64,000 nucleotides of DNA from Apus apus (Eukaryota > Chordata > Aves > Apodiformes > Apodidae): NCBI RefSeq assembly GCF_020740795.1, contig NC_067299.1, positions 6,742,001-6,806,000 on the forward strand. The letters are read 5' to 3'. The notes beneath the pieces were generated by a model, which was not told where the DNA came from, did no database searches, and saw nothing but the letters and a program-made list of their open reading frames with translations. The stretch's first letter is position 1, and the number at the start of each line of letters is the position of its first letter. A program made the translations under genes and the position numbers. Of the stretch, positions 47,101 to 58,601 are shown in pieces.

Positions 47101-50100
47101 TGGTGCCCATCTCCTCCTGCATCATCCAGCAGTGTGGCTGACAAAGCACTAATTATCCTGCACTAATTAGCCCACCAAGGGTTTGTCTGTGTCCAGCATT
47201 GCTCATTCCTCTTAGCTGTGATGTGCAATTCCTATGTTGGCCCCATGCTCAGAGGCCAAAAGGAAGGAAGCACCGTGCTATGGTGGATCCTCTGGTGTCT
47301 AATAAAGGTTGTGTTGTGTCCAGCCCTCAGCCTTTGGCTCCAAAGCAGCCCTGGCAGATTAATTGCTGTTACAAAACTGCTTATCTTCACAAAGCTTGCA
47401 GGGATGACCCAGCTCCTGCCTCTCTGAGCTGCAACTGCCAGAAAGGCTCAAAAGCTTTTAGAGACTGAAAGACATTGCAGTTGCATACACCCAGTTTCTT
47501 TAGGAAACACAACTAAAAATGGCAACAAGGAAGCAAACATCTCTCCTGCAGAGCTGAAGAAGAGGTGTAGCTCATCCTGGAAAGCTGCCTAGCTCCCTGT
47601 GTGGCTGTGACAGTTATTTATTTCCAATATGCAGGCAGGAACAGCCCCCAGGATGGGCTGTTGGTAGTGCAGGCAGGTCTGGGCTGCTGTGGCTTTGGCA
47701 GTAATTAAATGGATTTCCTGCTTGCTGGAGGGTGGGTGCTGGTGAGGGAGAAGGTGGAGTCAAGCACTTCAAAATGCAGGTTTAATTTCCTGATACTCCC
47801 AAGAGGGTCAAAGTCACTGGAAAACCCAGAGAGGAGTGCCAAGGCTTAAACAGATGCTAATATCCTTGGCTCTGCTGCTAATGCATTAAATATATGTGGG
47901 CAAGTTATTTTGCTTCTCGGTGCATTAGTTTTCCTCCTGTGTGTTCAACACAGTTAATGAATCCAGCCTCTCTCTCAGACAGCCCTGAGACCTGCAGATG
48001 AGAGGGTGCCATGGCAAGGGTAGTGTCCTTGGATCAGTGCCATTCCCTGGATCTGTGAAGTAAGGCTCAGCTCCCAGCCACCTCCTGGCATGATCCTTCC
48101 CACCCTGCATGGGAAAGCTTCCATCCCTGGGGCAAGAGCTGCCCTGTCCCCTGCACTGGGCTGGTTCATGACAGAGAAGGACACTCCTGAAGCATGGCAA
48201 GGAGTGCCCTGCTTGTCATGTGAGCAGGTGGAGCTGCAGGCAGCAATCTTCTGGGGGATATATGAATTACTGTCCCAGCTAGGCAAATCCCTGCTGGAGC
48301 TCTCCTGGCTCCTCTGAGCTTATTTGGTTTTGGGTGCTGGTCTAGGTTGTGTCTGTAAATAAGGCAGGCAGCCTGGAAGGGGTGGATTTCATTTAAATGT
48401 GTGGGGACTGAGAGTCTTGGGGACTAGGGAAGGGTGCTTATAGTATTGTGGTATCCCTAGGAAGGGTCTGGTGCTGCACCCTCAAATCTCCCATGGGAAG
48501 TGACCCACAGTCAGTGCTTTATAGGATCAGGAGGTGTAACCAAGGGACCAGAACCTGAGAAGGGCCTTTCCTTTTCCCTCTCTTCCTTTGCATCCTTCAG
48601 CTGTGTCTGTAGGCACACCTGGGGTGGCAAGGAGGGGCCCTGCTCCATGCTGGTTCTACTGGACCCACTGTGACTTGTCCTGCTACCTGTTAGCTGGCAT
48701 GGTTCTTGCTGGATGTTTTTCCTGAGCAAGTTCCTTGTTGCCAGGGGCAAAACCACAGGCCCACGTGACTGCAAGCAGCACACCAAAGGTCCTCTTCTGG
48801 AGGGATTCAGTTTGGGTTTTGGCATCTTCTTGAGAAGAAAGGTAGGGGAGAAGCTGCTGTATGGTCATTAGTGTCATCATGCACCCAGTTAGTTGGGGGT
48901 TGGAACTAGATAATCTTTAAGGTCCTTACAACCCAAACCATTCTGTGATGAGCCCTGGGAAAGGGGTTAGACCTTTGGATGTTGTGGTAGCACTTGGTGT
49001 TAATGTGAGGCAGGACTGGATGCAGCTCTGATCTGGGAGGAGAAGCATTGCCTGGTATCCATAAGGTCACCAAGACACCATGGTACAGGAATGTGTGGCG
49101 TGGCCTGCTGGCTGGTGTGCAGGGAGAGAGGAAGGAAGAAAGGGCTGTATTGGGTGGAGAGGATGGGTTGCCCCAGACTTGCCCACCTCTACTCCACTAG
49201 GAGATGATGTACACGTGGTTCAGGTGGTGCTCAGCTCAAACTTGGCTGCCCAGTGTCTGAGATGGCAGTAGCCACAGACACCACACGTCCTCATGCTTTG
49301 CTGTCTTCCTGGTGTTGCAACATCTTGAAATTCTGGAGCAGTGAGTGGTTTTCTCATCCTGAAGTATCAATCTGCCCCTGTAGCAAATGGCCTGGGAACC
49401 AGAGATGGGAAGTCTTACCAGGATCTTCTTGCTGCATCTTTGAGGACAGCAACTTACTTAATTTGCATCCTTTTCTTCACAACCTGGTGACCCCTGTTGC
49501 AGTCAGTCCCCTCCAGCATGCAGAGCAGCAGGAGCTGCAGGGAATGGAACACCAAAATTAGACCCAGGAGGAGGAATTGATACCAGGAAATGTTCAGGAA
49601 TTCAGGCATTGCCTTTCAGGTGTTGCAAGCCCAGCCTGAACATCTGGCTGGGAGCCAAAGGCACTGACTGGTTAGAAATGGGATGTGTGGGCAGCAGAGG
49701 TTTGGTGGATCCCACTCATCTTTCTGCTTGCACTGAAGCTCTTCCAGATCCCCCTGACCTGAGGGCCCACCAACCTGCCTCAGCTCTCTCCCAAGAAGCC
49801 AGGGCTGGTGTGGAGATACTGGAGCAGCTGGGGGCTGAGATATGGACTAAACGTGTGTTGGTGCTGCTGGTGAGCCTGCTCTCAGAGTTGAGGCACAGCC
49901 TTGTCACCTCTTCCCCTTCCACCTCCAAAAAAAAACCCCTCTTCAGACCCCGGGCAGGCTGTGGGTAACGTTCCTGCACCATCTTTGGCATTGCAACACT
50001 TCCACGTGCTGTGGTTGCAAATGTACAGTGAGTGTGGTGGCAGAGGGACCTCAAAGCAGTGTGGCTTTCCTTTGATGTCACCAGCAGATGCAGAGGAAGT

Positions 50101-53100
50101 CCCAGCACGTGGCAGCCCTGCTGGGACACTGACATGGTGCTCAACGGGTGTGACCCATCCCACCTCCCACCACCTTGTTAGCTGAGGTGCTGCTGAGTGG
50201 AGGTGCATGTGGTTAGACCACGTGAAAGAAGTGCTTGGTTTCTCTATCATCACATCAGTTGGCTCAAAGCCTCCAGCTGTCAGAGCTGACACCCTTTGTT
50301 TGACCCCAGGAGTGCAGCTGATCAGCCACTCTCCAGGCTGATGCACAGTCATTTATCTGCAGTGCCCTCACAGCTTCCAAAACTCAATTGCAAATGCATC
50401 AATTGCTTATCCATTTACCTCTGCAGATCTTGAGGGCTCTTCCCACCTCTTAGGAGCTCTAGCTCCTGGGTGACTTGCACTTGAGCCTTTCAGTGCAGGA
50501 GAGCAAAGAGTTTCTCTGCCCATCTTCCTAAAGTGTTTTCCCAGTGATCCCCTTTCCAGAGCAGCTCTGGTTTTGCTGTCTTCAACCTCAGGTGTAAAGA
50601 CCCTGAGGTCCCCCACAGCTCATCTGCTTTCCTGGCAGAGCAGAAGGTTCAGCTTGATGCTCTCTCATGTTTTTACCTTCCATGGGGAAGTGAAAGCACA
50701 AACTCCTCAGTATCAGTCACATGCAGGGTGGAGGGATGGCCCAGGCACCATGTTGTCTCCTTGGCTGCTTAGTTGGAGGGGGGAAGGAGGGGAGGTCCAA
50801 CATCTCTCTGATTTTTGGGAGCAGGATCAGAGCAAGGGGTTGGCAACAGGGTCCACCAACAGGCCTCAGCAAGAGGGATGGGTGGGTCAAACCCAGCACC
50901 CAGCCAGTAGGAGATGGGGCTAGAGCCAGCTAACCTACAACAGAGCACAAGGTCCTCCTTGGAGATAGAAAAAAAAAACACCAAACCCTCTACAAAACAG
51001 CTCTGGCAAGGCCAGGGCTCCTTAAATGGAGCTGCTGGACTAGTGGACAAAGGGTTTATGGGTGGGGATCCCAGGTGGGGCTCATCTGGGCCATCAACTC
51101 TTGTTAATACATCTAGGGCCCTGGCCCTCAGGAGAGAGTATTGCTGAGGTGTCTCTGGTTTGGTAGCAGTTGATCTGAGCTCTTCAACATCTTGTCACTG
51201 TTCTTTTCTTTCTCCAGTGCCCTGAACCTCCCAGTCAAGATGTCCAAGCCCAGCAAGGTGAACCAGGCCCTGGCAGGTAAGGACCTTGCTCTGCTTGGCC
51301 TGTGCTGTCCCAAGGCTTACCTGAAGAAGCCACAAGCTTTTCTGTGCTACTAACTTTCCTTTGTTAGATTTTTAGGCAAAGCCTGACATGTGACTTGTGT
51401 TCAGGGTTTTAGGCTCAGTGACTTTTCAGAAAGGCAAAGAGGGCAAATTTGGGGGAGAATGGGAAGGTGAAAACTTAGTTGCTGCTTTCTTGTCAGTGCT
51501 GGTCCTGAGGCTCCCAAAATGAGTGGGTTGGTTTGAGGGTTGGGTACTCATCTCCTGTAGGTGTGGGTGAGCAAGGAGTGGGGGGGATCACATGGATCAG
51601 CACTACCTGTTATTTGCTACTTCTTTTTCAAGTTCAGGGGGAAGAGTGGTGTGAGATGGTGTCTGGTTTTCCATGGGATCTTATACTTATTTAAATATGG
51701 TTTTATTATAAAAACTCAGATGGTCTTTAGCTTAAAAAAGGATTGTGATGCCTTGTCTTGGGGAGAGGAGGGGACAGCAGTTGAATCAGATGTCTCCTGT
51801 GGCAGCAGAATACAGGTTTGCTTGTTATCATCCAAACCTGCAAAATAACAAGGCTAAATATACCTGAGAAATGTGACTGGGAGGGATGGAAGTGCCAGTT
51901 TTCTGTGCTGCTTTTCAGAGTAGATTTGCCTCTTAAACATGAACTGCTGTTTCCTGGAAAACAACCACTCACACCTACAGCTTTCCAGAGAAGTGTTTGC
52001 TCCAACTCCTGCAGCACCAACCAGTGGGACCCTGGTGTGATGGTGCCTGGGGAGATGGGTGCTCTGCTGAGAGCAGATGGCTTCCCTCTACCCACACCCT
52101 CAAAGTTTATTGTAAGGTGGTAACCTAGGGGTAGATCAGTAGAAACAGACCTGATGTATGGTATCTTCTGGGCTTTTCTGTACCCACTTCAGACACTACA
52201 GGATGCCTGTTAACTCTCTCCTTCCTTTGGCTTTTGTCCATGTCTGGTCTGTTGAGGTTTTTAGCTCCTTGGATGCCAAACTTTGTTCCTGAGCAAGTGG
52301 AGACTTCCATTCTTGCTCCTAGAGAAAATGGTTACCACCTTACTCTAGGAAAGGTGATGGTGCTTGGTCTCCTCCCAAGCCAACAGGCTTTGCCCTGCTT
52401 AAAAATCATCCCCAGGACTGATGTTTGCAGTCACCTGGTGTTACCCCCATGTGGAAAACTGTGCCTTGCCTGTCTCTGCAGCCAAGTGGGAACACCACAA
52501 AGGCTGATTCTCAGTGTCCTCTGACAGCCTGCAGCTCATCTGTCTCCCTGTTAGCAAATCAGCCTTTGTGGAAATGAGGTGTGAAGTCAAAGCTCAGACC
52601 TCCTCTAGGTGGGTGTCCCGAGCAGAACTCCTTTTAAAAGCTCTGACTTTCATCCCTTGGCTATTAGCACCGACTGTGTAATTAGGTACTTAATCACACA
52701 GAGGTAAATACAGCAAAGAACTGAAGAGCCCTGCTGAATCCAGGCTGTTGATGTTATTAAGGGTGCTCTCCTTCTCCAAGTGCAAGTGCTGTTAATTTGG
52801 AAGAGGTGAATATGCATGGTCCATTTGCATCTTTAGATACAAAAGGGCTGCAGGAGAGTTGAGTAGAATAAGCCATTTACCAGCATTTAGTAAAATAAAA
52901 TGAAAAGGTTAAGCTTGTCACTGATATCTCTGTTGTTGGGAAGAGGGGCACAAAAGAGGGAATAATTAGACATTTTAATAATCTTTAGCTCTCTACCAGG
53001 CAGGCTGAGTTGCAAGAGGGTGCAGAGCTGCATAGGCTGGGCAGAGCAGAAGCATCTCCCACTATCTCCCACTATCTCCCACTATCTCCCACTATCTCCC

Positions 53101-56100
53101 ACTATCTCCCACTATCTCCCACTATCTCCCACTATCTCCCACTATCTCCCACTATCTCCCACTATCTCCCACTATCTCCCACTATCTCCCACTATCTCCC
53201 ACTATCTCCCACTATCTCCCACTATCTCCCACTATCTCCCACTATCTCCCACTATCTCCCACTATCTCCCACTATCTCCCACTATCTCCCACTATCTCCC
53301 ACTATCTCCCACTATCTCCCACTATCTCCATCATCTCCTTCAGATCCAGGTCTTCATGGGACACAGCTTTGATCAGTTCTGTGCTGCCTTCTGCCAAGTG
53401 TGAGAGACCTCAGAGGTGCAAAGGAGGAGAAAAATCTGAACTTGAGTCTGTTCTTAAAACCTTATAGAAGCAGAGGAAAGATCTGGACAAGCTAATTAGG
53501 AAGTGACATGGAAAGAAATCTCTAGGAACATTTCTGGTAAAAAGTAAGCAGTGGAGTTCTGGTAAAAAGGCCAGATTTTATCAGAACATTAATTGGCTTG
53601 GTCTTGAGAGACACCTCTATCCTCTGCTCTCTGTTTCTAGAACCTCTTGTGGGAAGTGGTATTTTATTCTTGTTTCAAATCCTGCAGATGGTGTTTGAGT
53701 TACTTATTATTTGGGTGATTCTCTAACACAGGCTGGGCCCCTTTTGTTCCTCCAGTCCAACTGCTTCCTTCAGCATGGGTGGTGGGAAGGCTGGGGACCC
53801 AAAGGCTCCCTGACAGGGTGGCACAGAGGGCAGCCTCTGGTTTCAGCTGAAGGTGGCTTTATTCTGGGAATCATGTCCAGAAGTTTCATAACCCTTGGTC
53901 TGTCCTGAGGTGCTTCTCAGGAGCTTTGGCTCTGGTTTGAAGCAGGAGAGAGAAAACCCCTGAAGATTGTGGGCAACCTTGAGAAATGCTGCAGGTCCAT
54001 CTCTGGGATAAAGAGGGAACTTCTGGGGGATGAAGAGGAGATGGGGGATCCTGTGGGTCCAAAGGAGAAGCCAGGTTTTGTTGGTGTGATGAGTACCTGG
54101 GGTTTGGAGTGAAGGATTTTTAACCCTGTCTTCTAAAAGCACCACTTGGGATCCCAGCAATCATGGAGCTGACTTCAAAATCATGTTTTGCACCTCCCCA
54201 AAATAATTCTTCCTTGCTTTGTGCTACTTTAATACTTCATGGTGCATGAGACAAGTTGTCTTTTAAGCTTTTCCTTTCCCTCTGAGGGGCTGGTTGGTAC
54301 AGTGAAGTGCCAGAAGTTCTGAGCCATCTGTGGAACCACAGTGTTGGTGTTTAAGGATCAACTGGACTAACATCCCTCGGGAATAATAGAGTTTAGCTGG
54401 CATGCCTTGGGGCTGGGGGTGGACATACAAAGGCCCTTCTGATACTATTTTTAAGATGAAGGCTGGGAATGAGCTTTTTTGTTAAATGAAATGGAGTGTC
54501 CCTCATTTGCATGGTTCCTGGAGCTGGGGTGGTTGGGGACATACTAACCATACTGATTTTTCTGGTGGACATAATGATATAAAATTAGCAGTGCTTTTCT
54601 GAGATCTGTTGTTTGAAGGTTAAGCTCTCCCCTTTCCCCTCTACCTGCTTAAACTCAGGACTGGAACCAAAGGCTTTACCAGTCTGAGGTCTGGGCAAAC
54701 ACACATCGCCAGGCAGTGACCAGGAGGATGTGTTTGGCTGGGAGTGCCAACAAGTGTGAGCTCAGTGCTTGTTACATGATGTAAGGGTGTTTTCCCCATG
54801 CTCAGTTTCTGCACAGGATATTACAAAAGCCCCTGGCAGATTTACATGGCAGGCTGAGAAAAGCTGGTGGATGTTGTCATAGCTCCAGTGAAAATAACTT
54901 TACCACAAGGAATCAGCAACGTTATGTTTCTGTCCAGATAGATGCTTTGAGCAAGGGAAGAGAGGCAGTGCTGAGTGTGGTTGTTGCACACATTGATAGG
55001 ATTGGATCAGATGCCAAAGGATCCTTTGCAAAGCTTTCTGTCTCTTCCCTCCTGCAGTCCTTGCAGGGATGAAACCCAGTGGAAAGTGTGAACATATTAA
55101 ATGAGCTCCTGGGGTGGCTAATGAGCAGCAGGAACTCTTGCAGGAACACAAGGGTGTCCAAAGCAGTCTTGGTCTAAGCAAACTAATCTTGGTGGAGTTT
55201 GGCCTTTGTGTATTTAGGTGAGAGTTTATCTAGTTCCAGGGCCACATATGCTCCTGACATAACTCCACAGATGCCTACAACAAGTCCTGAATTGAGACTC
55301 TTGTGCCCACAGGTCAGCACTGGAGAATGGATCCACAGATGTGTGTCTGTGTGTTGGTTTGGTACTTTGTATGGACACAGGCTCCCATGGAAGGCTGGGG
55401 TCAGAGGAGATCCCTTACTGGGGAGTCTTGCCTCCAAGCTTGTGGGAGGCTTGTTAGATGGTGAGATTTCCAGTATTGTATTCAATTTTCAAGGAGGCAT
55501 TGCTGCTGGGGTGTGAGAGGAGCCAGAAGAGCAGTGTAATACCTCTTTGGATGCTCTCTTGGTTTAAATCTGCAAAAGATGGTTCATTGTGTGTGTCTCT
55601 CTCCCAAGGCAGCAGAAGGTAAAAGTGGAAAATTACCTTTTCTTGGCTAGTTTAAGACTGTCCATGGAGGAACATTTGGTTGGGGTAATTCTCCTGGTCC
55701 CACGTTTGCCCTCTGCTGCACCTCAGTGTGGAGCTGTAGGTGCATTTGCAGCTCGTAAAAGGAGAGAGAGTTTCTGGAATAACTGTTTATTTTCTTTGGG
55801 ATGATTCATGATGCTGGCAGGCTGTTCTGGACATATTATTGCAGGTGTGAGAGGGGCTGTGTCAGAGGGTAACTGAACTCAGCTGAGCTATACTTGGTCT
55901 GATTTTTTTGAAGGCAACATTTTGTCCTCCAACACGAAGAGCCTGCGGTTGCTTGTTCAGCCTCTGCTTCTGACATGTTCTTTTTCTTTTAAATGGGCTC
56001 TGCGTGTTAATATTAGCAAGAGGGTATTGATCTTTTAAGAAGAAGACATGAATTTTGCATTTGCCTATCAGTCAGCTGTGTGTGGGTGGTTGATAATCCC

Positions 56101-58601
56101 TGTTAGTCTTCGGACTTGCTTTTCAAATGTCAGTCTTTGCAGTCAGTGCTGTCACGCTGCTTAGGAGCAGATTTTTTTTAGAGGCAGCTTTTACCCATTT
56201 TCCACACTCATTCTGGGGAACTGCATTTGCAGCCTCGGCAGGGAGAGGCTGGCTGAGATGATCTCCCCAGCCATGGGGAGGTCCAGCATCTTCCCTGTTT
56301 CTCAAGATCAATGTTCCTCTGGGCTCTGATAGGTGGGAATTGATCCTGCTCCTCTGGGAATACATCTGACTGTCCTTTAACCTGCTGAAAGGGGGGAAAG
56401 TACCTGCCTGGTGTGCAGCTTTGGTGCTCTTGCTGGGTTTACTCCATTCAAAAAGCAAGTAGTTTTTGCTATGAGAACATTTAAGCCTTCCTTAAGGTGC
56501 TCTGGGAGTAGCAAAGGACTGCTGAGGGCACACAATAGCCTTGTAGTCTTTAGTTCAAGACTTGAAGTTATTTTGGTTGTGAAATTTCTGGACCTGATGT
56601 TCAGTAAGAGGCCTGCTGGCTTGTACTGCCCTCGGGGGCTCTCCTGAGGGACAGCCTGGTGCTGTCAGCAGGGTGAGGGGTGCTAACTCAGTGCTTGCAT
56701 GCTTTGAAGATCCTCCTCTGGCCATGCAGCCTTTGGGAACTGGGGGGTTACACCTCAGATCTGGATCTACAGTGCTGGTACCTGATGAGGGTGATCCATG
56801 GCTGCCTGGTTTGCTGTCACCTGCTTCCTTTTGGAAGTGTGTGGTTTCACTGTGCCTTGGAGCAGCTTGGTCTCCTGACTGGACCAGCTCTGCCAAAGGC
56901 TCTTGAGTAACCCTGAGGAAATTACTGTATCCATCTGTGCCCCTCTCCTTGTCTTGTGAAACTCCCTTCTGTCCACCTTTTGGTCCTTGGATGAGAAAAT
57001 CTTAAGTTAAAGCATCCAACTTTGTATCAAGACAGGACTAGGACAGGTTCTGGAATATTAATTGTGCTTGGACCTTATGTGAAGGAGAAGCAAAATGCAG
57101 TGGGCACTGGGTAGGGATGGTTCTGCTCATGGGACACTGACACAGGCTTTGCACAGGGGATTTCTGGTCACAGGGTGCAGGTTCTTGACTCTTTGCATAT
57201 TTGAGGCAGAAAATAGTCTTGCCACTTGCTCACAAAGCTGGTTGCTGCTTCCTGTCATAGCTCCATTTTCAGTCATGTGTGGGCAAGACATGTTTGTCCT
57301 GAATAAAAGTGCTGTTGTGTTTTCCTGTCCCAACCCAGCTGAGCAGAGGCCTGACAGTAGCAAATCCTGAGAAACCCCAGTTTTGGTTGTGGATCACTGT
57401 GCAGGATGGCAGGGATTTCCATAGCATTAGGACGTGGCTTTGCATGGTCTTTGATCAGAACTTCTGGGGAAACATTGACTTTTTAGGTTCTCTGCTCTTG
57501 GGTTGTGACTATAAGCATTTATTTTTTAGTTCTGGTGGTGCCTGTTGCAAGTCACTTGTTGGGAAAGAAGAGGCAGGTGTTCTCTTGGCTGTGAGTTTAA
57601 AAGAAAATGTTACCTTAGAAGTGTTCTGACTTGTAACTGGCTTGTGTTTCCCAGGCAAACATCCTATTAGATCAGCATGATCAGCTCTCTGTGCCAATTT
57701 TACCTTCAGGGAATGGCTGTCCTTTTTAATGATTCATTAGCTTTAACAAACTGCATCCCATGGATATGGCTGGCTGGGGTGGGGGAGGGTGAGAATGGGG
57801 GTGCTGAGGGAAAACTGGAGTGTCAGGGAGGAGATGGGGTGGGGTGAGAGAGGGGGTCAAGGGGACTGGGCTGGCAGGGGAACTGAGCGGGGCAGCCCCA
57901 GCCCAGCCTGGCAGTGTCTGAGGGCAGTTAGTGGCTCTCTGGGGGTCAGCTTGGTGGGACACCTTTGGAACATGTAGCTTTAGGGGGAGCAGGCTGAGCA
58001 GGACCTTCAGGGGTTACAAGTGATGTCCCTCACCCTTCAGGTCCCCAGGGTCAGGGCTGCTTCCAGGGCTCTGGAGTGGGAGGACTTCCACCACAGCAGA
58101 CTCAAAGCTTGAGGAGCACTAAAGCCTTGGAAGGTGCTGTTCACGCACCAGCTCAGAGAGTCCTGAGCCAGACTCATGCCCACATTTCCCTGCTTTAATT
58201 TGCTGCCTGGTCTCCTCTAAAAGCTTCTGGAATCCTATCCTTGTCCTGACTCCAACCCTGTTGGCTCTCGGCTGTTTGACGTCCCCTGCGATCGAGGGCT
58301 TGGCTTCTGTTTTATTTTCTCTTCTTCATTTTTTTTTTTGGTGTTGTGTTTTTGGTTGGTTTTTTGTGTGTGTGTTTTTAATTTCCTTGGAAAGGTTGAA
58401 GGTTTTTTTGGTAATGAACGTGTTTCCCCATTGTTTCCTTCCTGCATGTTGACCTCGTACCCACTGTAGGCATGACGGCTATTCTGATGTCAGCCGCTGG
58501 ACTCCCCGTGCACCTCACCCGTGTGCCTCAAGCTGCCAGCACCCGTAGAGCCACTAAAAAACACAGCTCAGTTAAGGAGGGGAGGAAAGTGCCCAAGAAA
58601 G
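37860..58601 (+). CDS. DTX2: DTX2, Deltex E3 ubiquitin ligase 2 (N-terminal 361 codons; 3' exons outside the window)
   Basis: Coding exons 37860-38166, 43248-43833, 51218-51276 and 58470-58601 splice in one frame. They match Deltex-2 in order: WWE1 (about residues 30-97, VAVWEWQDEFGRWRPY), WWE2 (about 115-190, IVWEWQNDERGWSPY) and the region with GVACSCQQC. Next come the FVPYNKPTLSGARSTPRLN block, SKPSKVNQALAG, and the GMTAILMSAAGLPV segment. Deltex proteins bind Notch ankyrin repeats and ADP-ribosyl groups through WWE domains; their RING and Deltex C-terminal domains ubiquitinate targets. Those catalytic exons are not in the window, so intron 5 runs past 64,000. Human DTX2 is 622 residues. 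The bird N-terminus (MAAAQGAGSSSAGPSG) differs from the human one before WWE1. Confidence 0.94.
38167..43247 (+). other. DTX2: DTX2 intron 2
   Basis: Contains an inverted CR1 copy near its 5' end. The rest is unique sequence with a G16 run at 42896-42914 and no exon recognised. Confidence 0.55.
38286..38672 (-). repeat. CR1 LINE 3' region, inverted, DTX2 intron 2
   Basis: It starts AATCACAGGATGGTCAGGGC and passes GATCATCCAGTCCAACCCCC and the GCCACATCCTGCTGACACCC block. It ends in CTTCTCAGCCTCCCTTTC. A slightly different CR1 subfamily from the others, judged by the 3' end. It lies 120 bp from the WWE1 exon. Confidence 0.9.
43248..43833 (+). CDS. DTX2: DTX2 coding exon 2: WWE2 and linker
   Basis: A 586-nt exon (CCCTGCACAG acceptor, GTACAG donor; phase 1 in, phase 2 out). 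It begins GTMRAVRRHLFPGDSAAGQG and covers WWE2, QTNKTTKFRRSIQRR, the cysteine-rich VACSCQQCW and a Ser/Pro/Thr-rich linker ending AANGVR. Reading through the donor would give 25 more codons and a stop. Confidence 0.95.
45190..45360 (+). repeat. CR1 LINE 3' end, DTX2 intron 3
   Basis: It starts CATGGAAGCTGTGGCTGCCC and ends with CAACCCAAACCAGTCTGTG and two GATTCTGTG-type octamers. Confidence 0.92.
45525..45893 (+). repeat. CR1 LINE 3' region, DTX2 intron 3
   Basis: It runs from GTTCAGCCTGGAGAGGAGAA through AAGAGGGGAGATTTAGATGA to CAATCCAAACCAGTCTGGG. It is a second copy 165 bp downstream of the previous one, in the same orientation. Confidence 0.9.
48888..48951 (+). repeat. CR1 LINE terminal scrap, DTX2 intron 3
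   Basis: It contains GGTTGGAACTAGATAATC followed by CAACCCAAACCATTCTGTG. Only the last 60 bp of a CR1 element is present. Confidence 0.8.
51218..51276 (+). CDS. DTX2: DTX2 coding exon 3 (59 nt)
   Basis: A small exon (TTTCTTTCTCCAG acceptor, GTAAGG donor; phase 2 in, phase 1 out). It encodes ALNLPVKMSKPSKVNQALA, matching the human MPKPSRVQQALAG segment before the next exon. Confidence 0.92.
51277..58469 (+). other. DTX2: DTX2 intron 4
   Basis: About 7.2 kb, AT-richer than the rest of the window. Contains the 10-bp array at 53061-53330. No exon recognised. Confidence 0.55.
53061..53330. repeat. 27-copy 10-bp tandem array (ACTATCTCCC)
   Basis: Twenty-six identical ACTATCTCCC units are followed by one ending in A. 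A partial ATCTCCC precedes them at 53054, and a degenerate TCATCTCCTT follows. There is no internal substitution. The reverse strand reads GGGAGATAGT, a GATA-factor-type AGATAG in every unit. It lies in DTX2 intron 4. Confidence 0.98.
58470..58601 (+). CDS. DTX2: DTX2 coding exon 4
   Basis: A 132-nt, phase 1-1 exon (CCCACTGTAG acceptor, GTAGTT donor). It encodes GMTAILMSAAGLPVHLTRVP and a basic Ser/Lys-rich segment (KKHSSVKEGRKVPKKG), aligned with the human residues just before the RING domain. Confidence 0.92.

Larger units (their letters stand above)
43834..51217 (+). other. DTX2: DTX2 intron 3
   Basis: About 7.4 kb. Holds three CR1 pieces (45190-45360, 45525-45893, 48888-48951). No exon recognised. 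Confidence 0.55.

Noticed and set aside
53010-53403. Repetitive 120-127 codon frames (SHYLPLSPTI-type)
   Set aside because: Pure translation of the 10-bp array. The same peptide appears in more than one frame.
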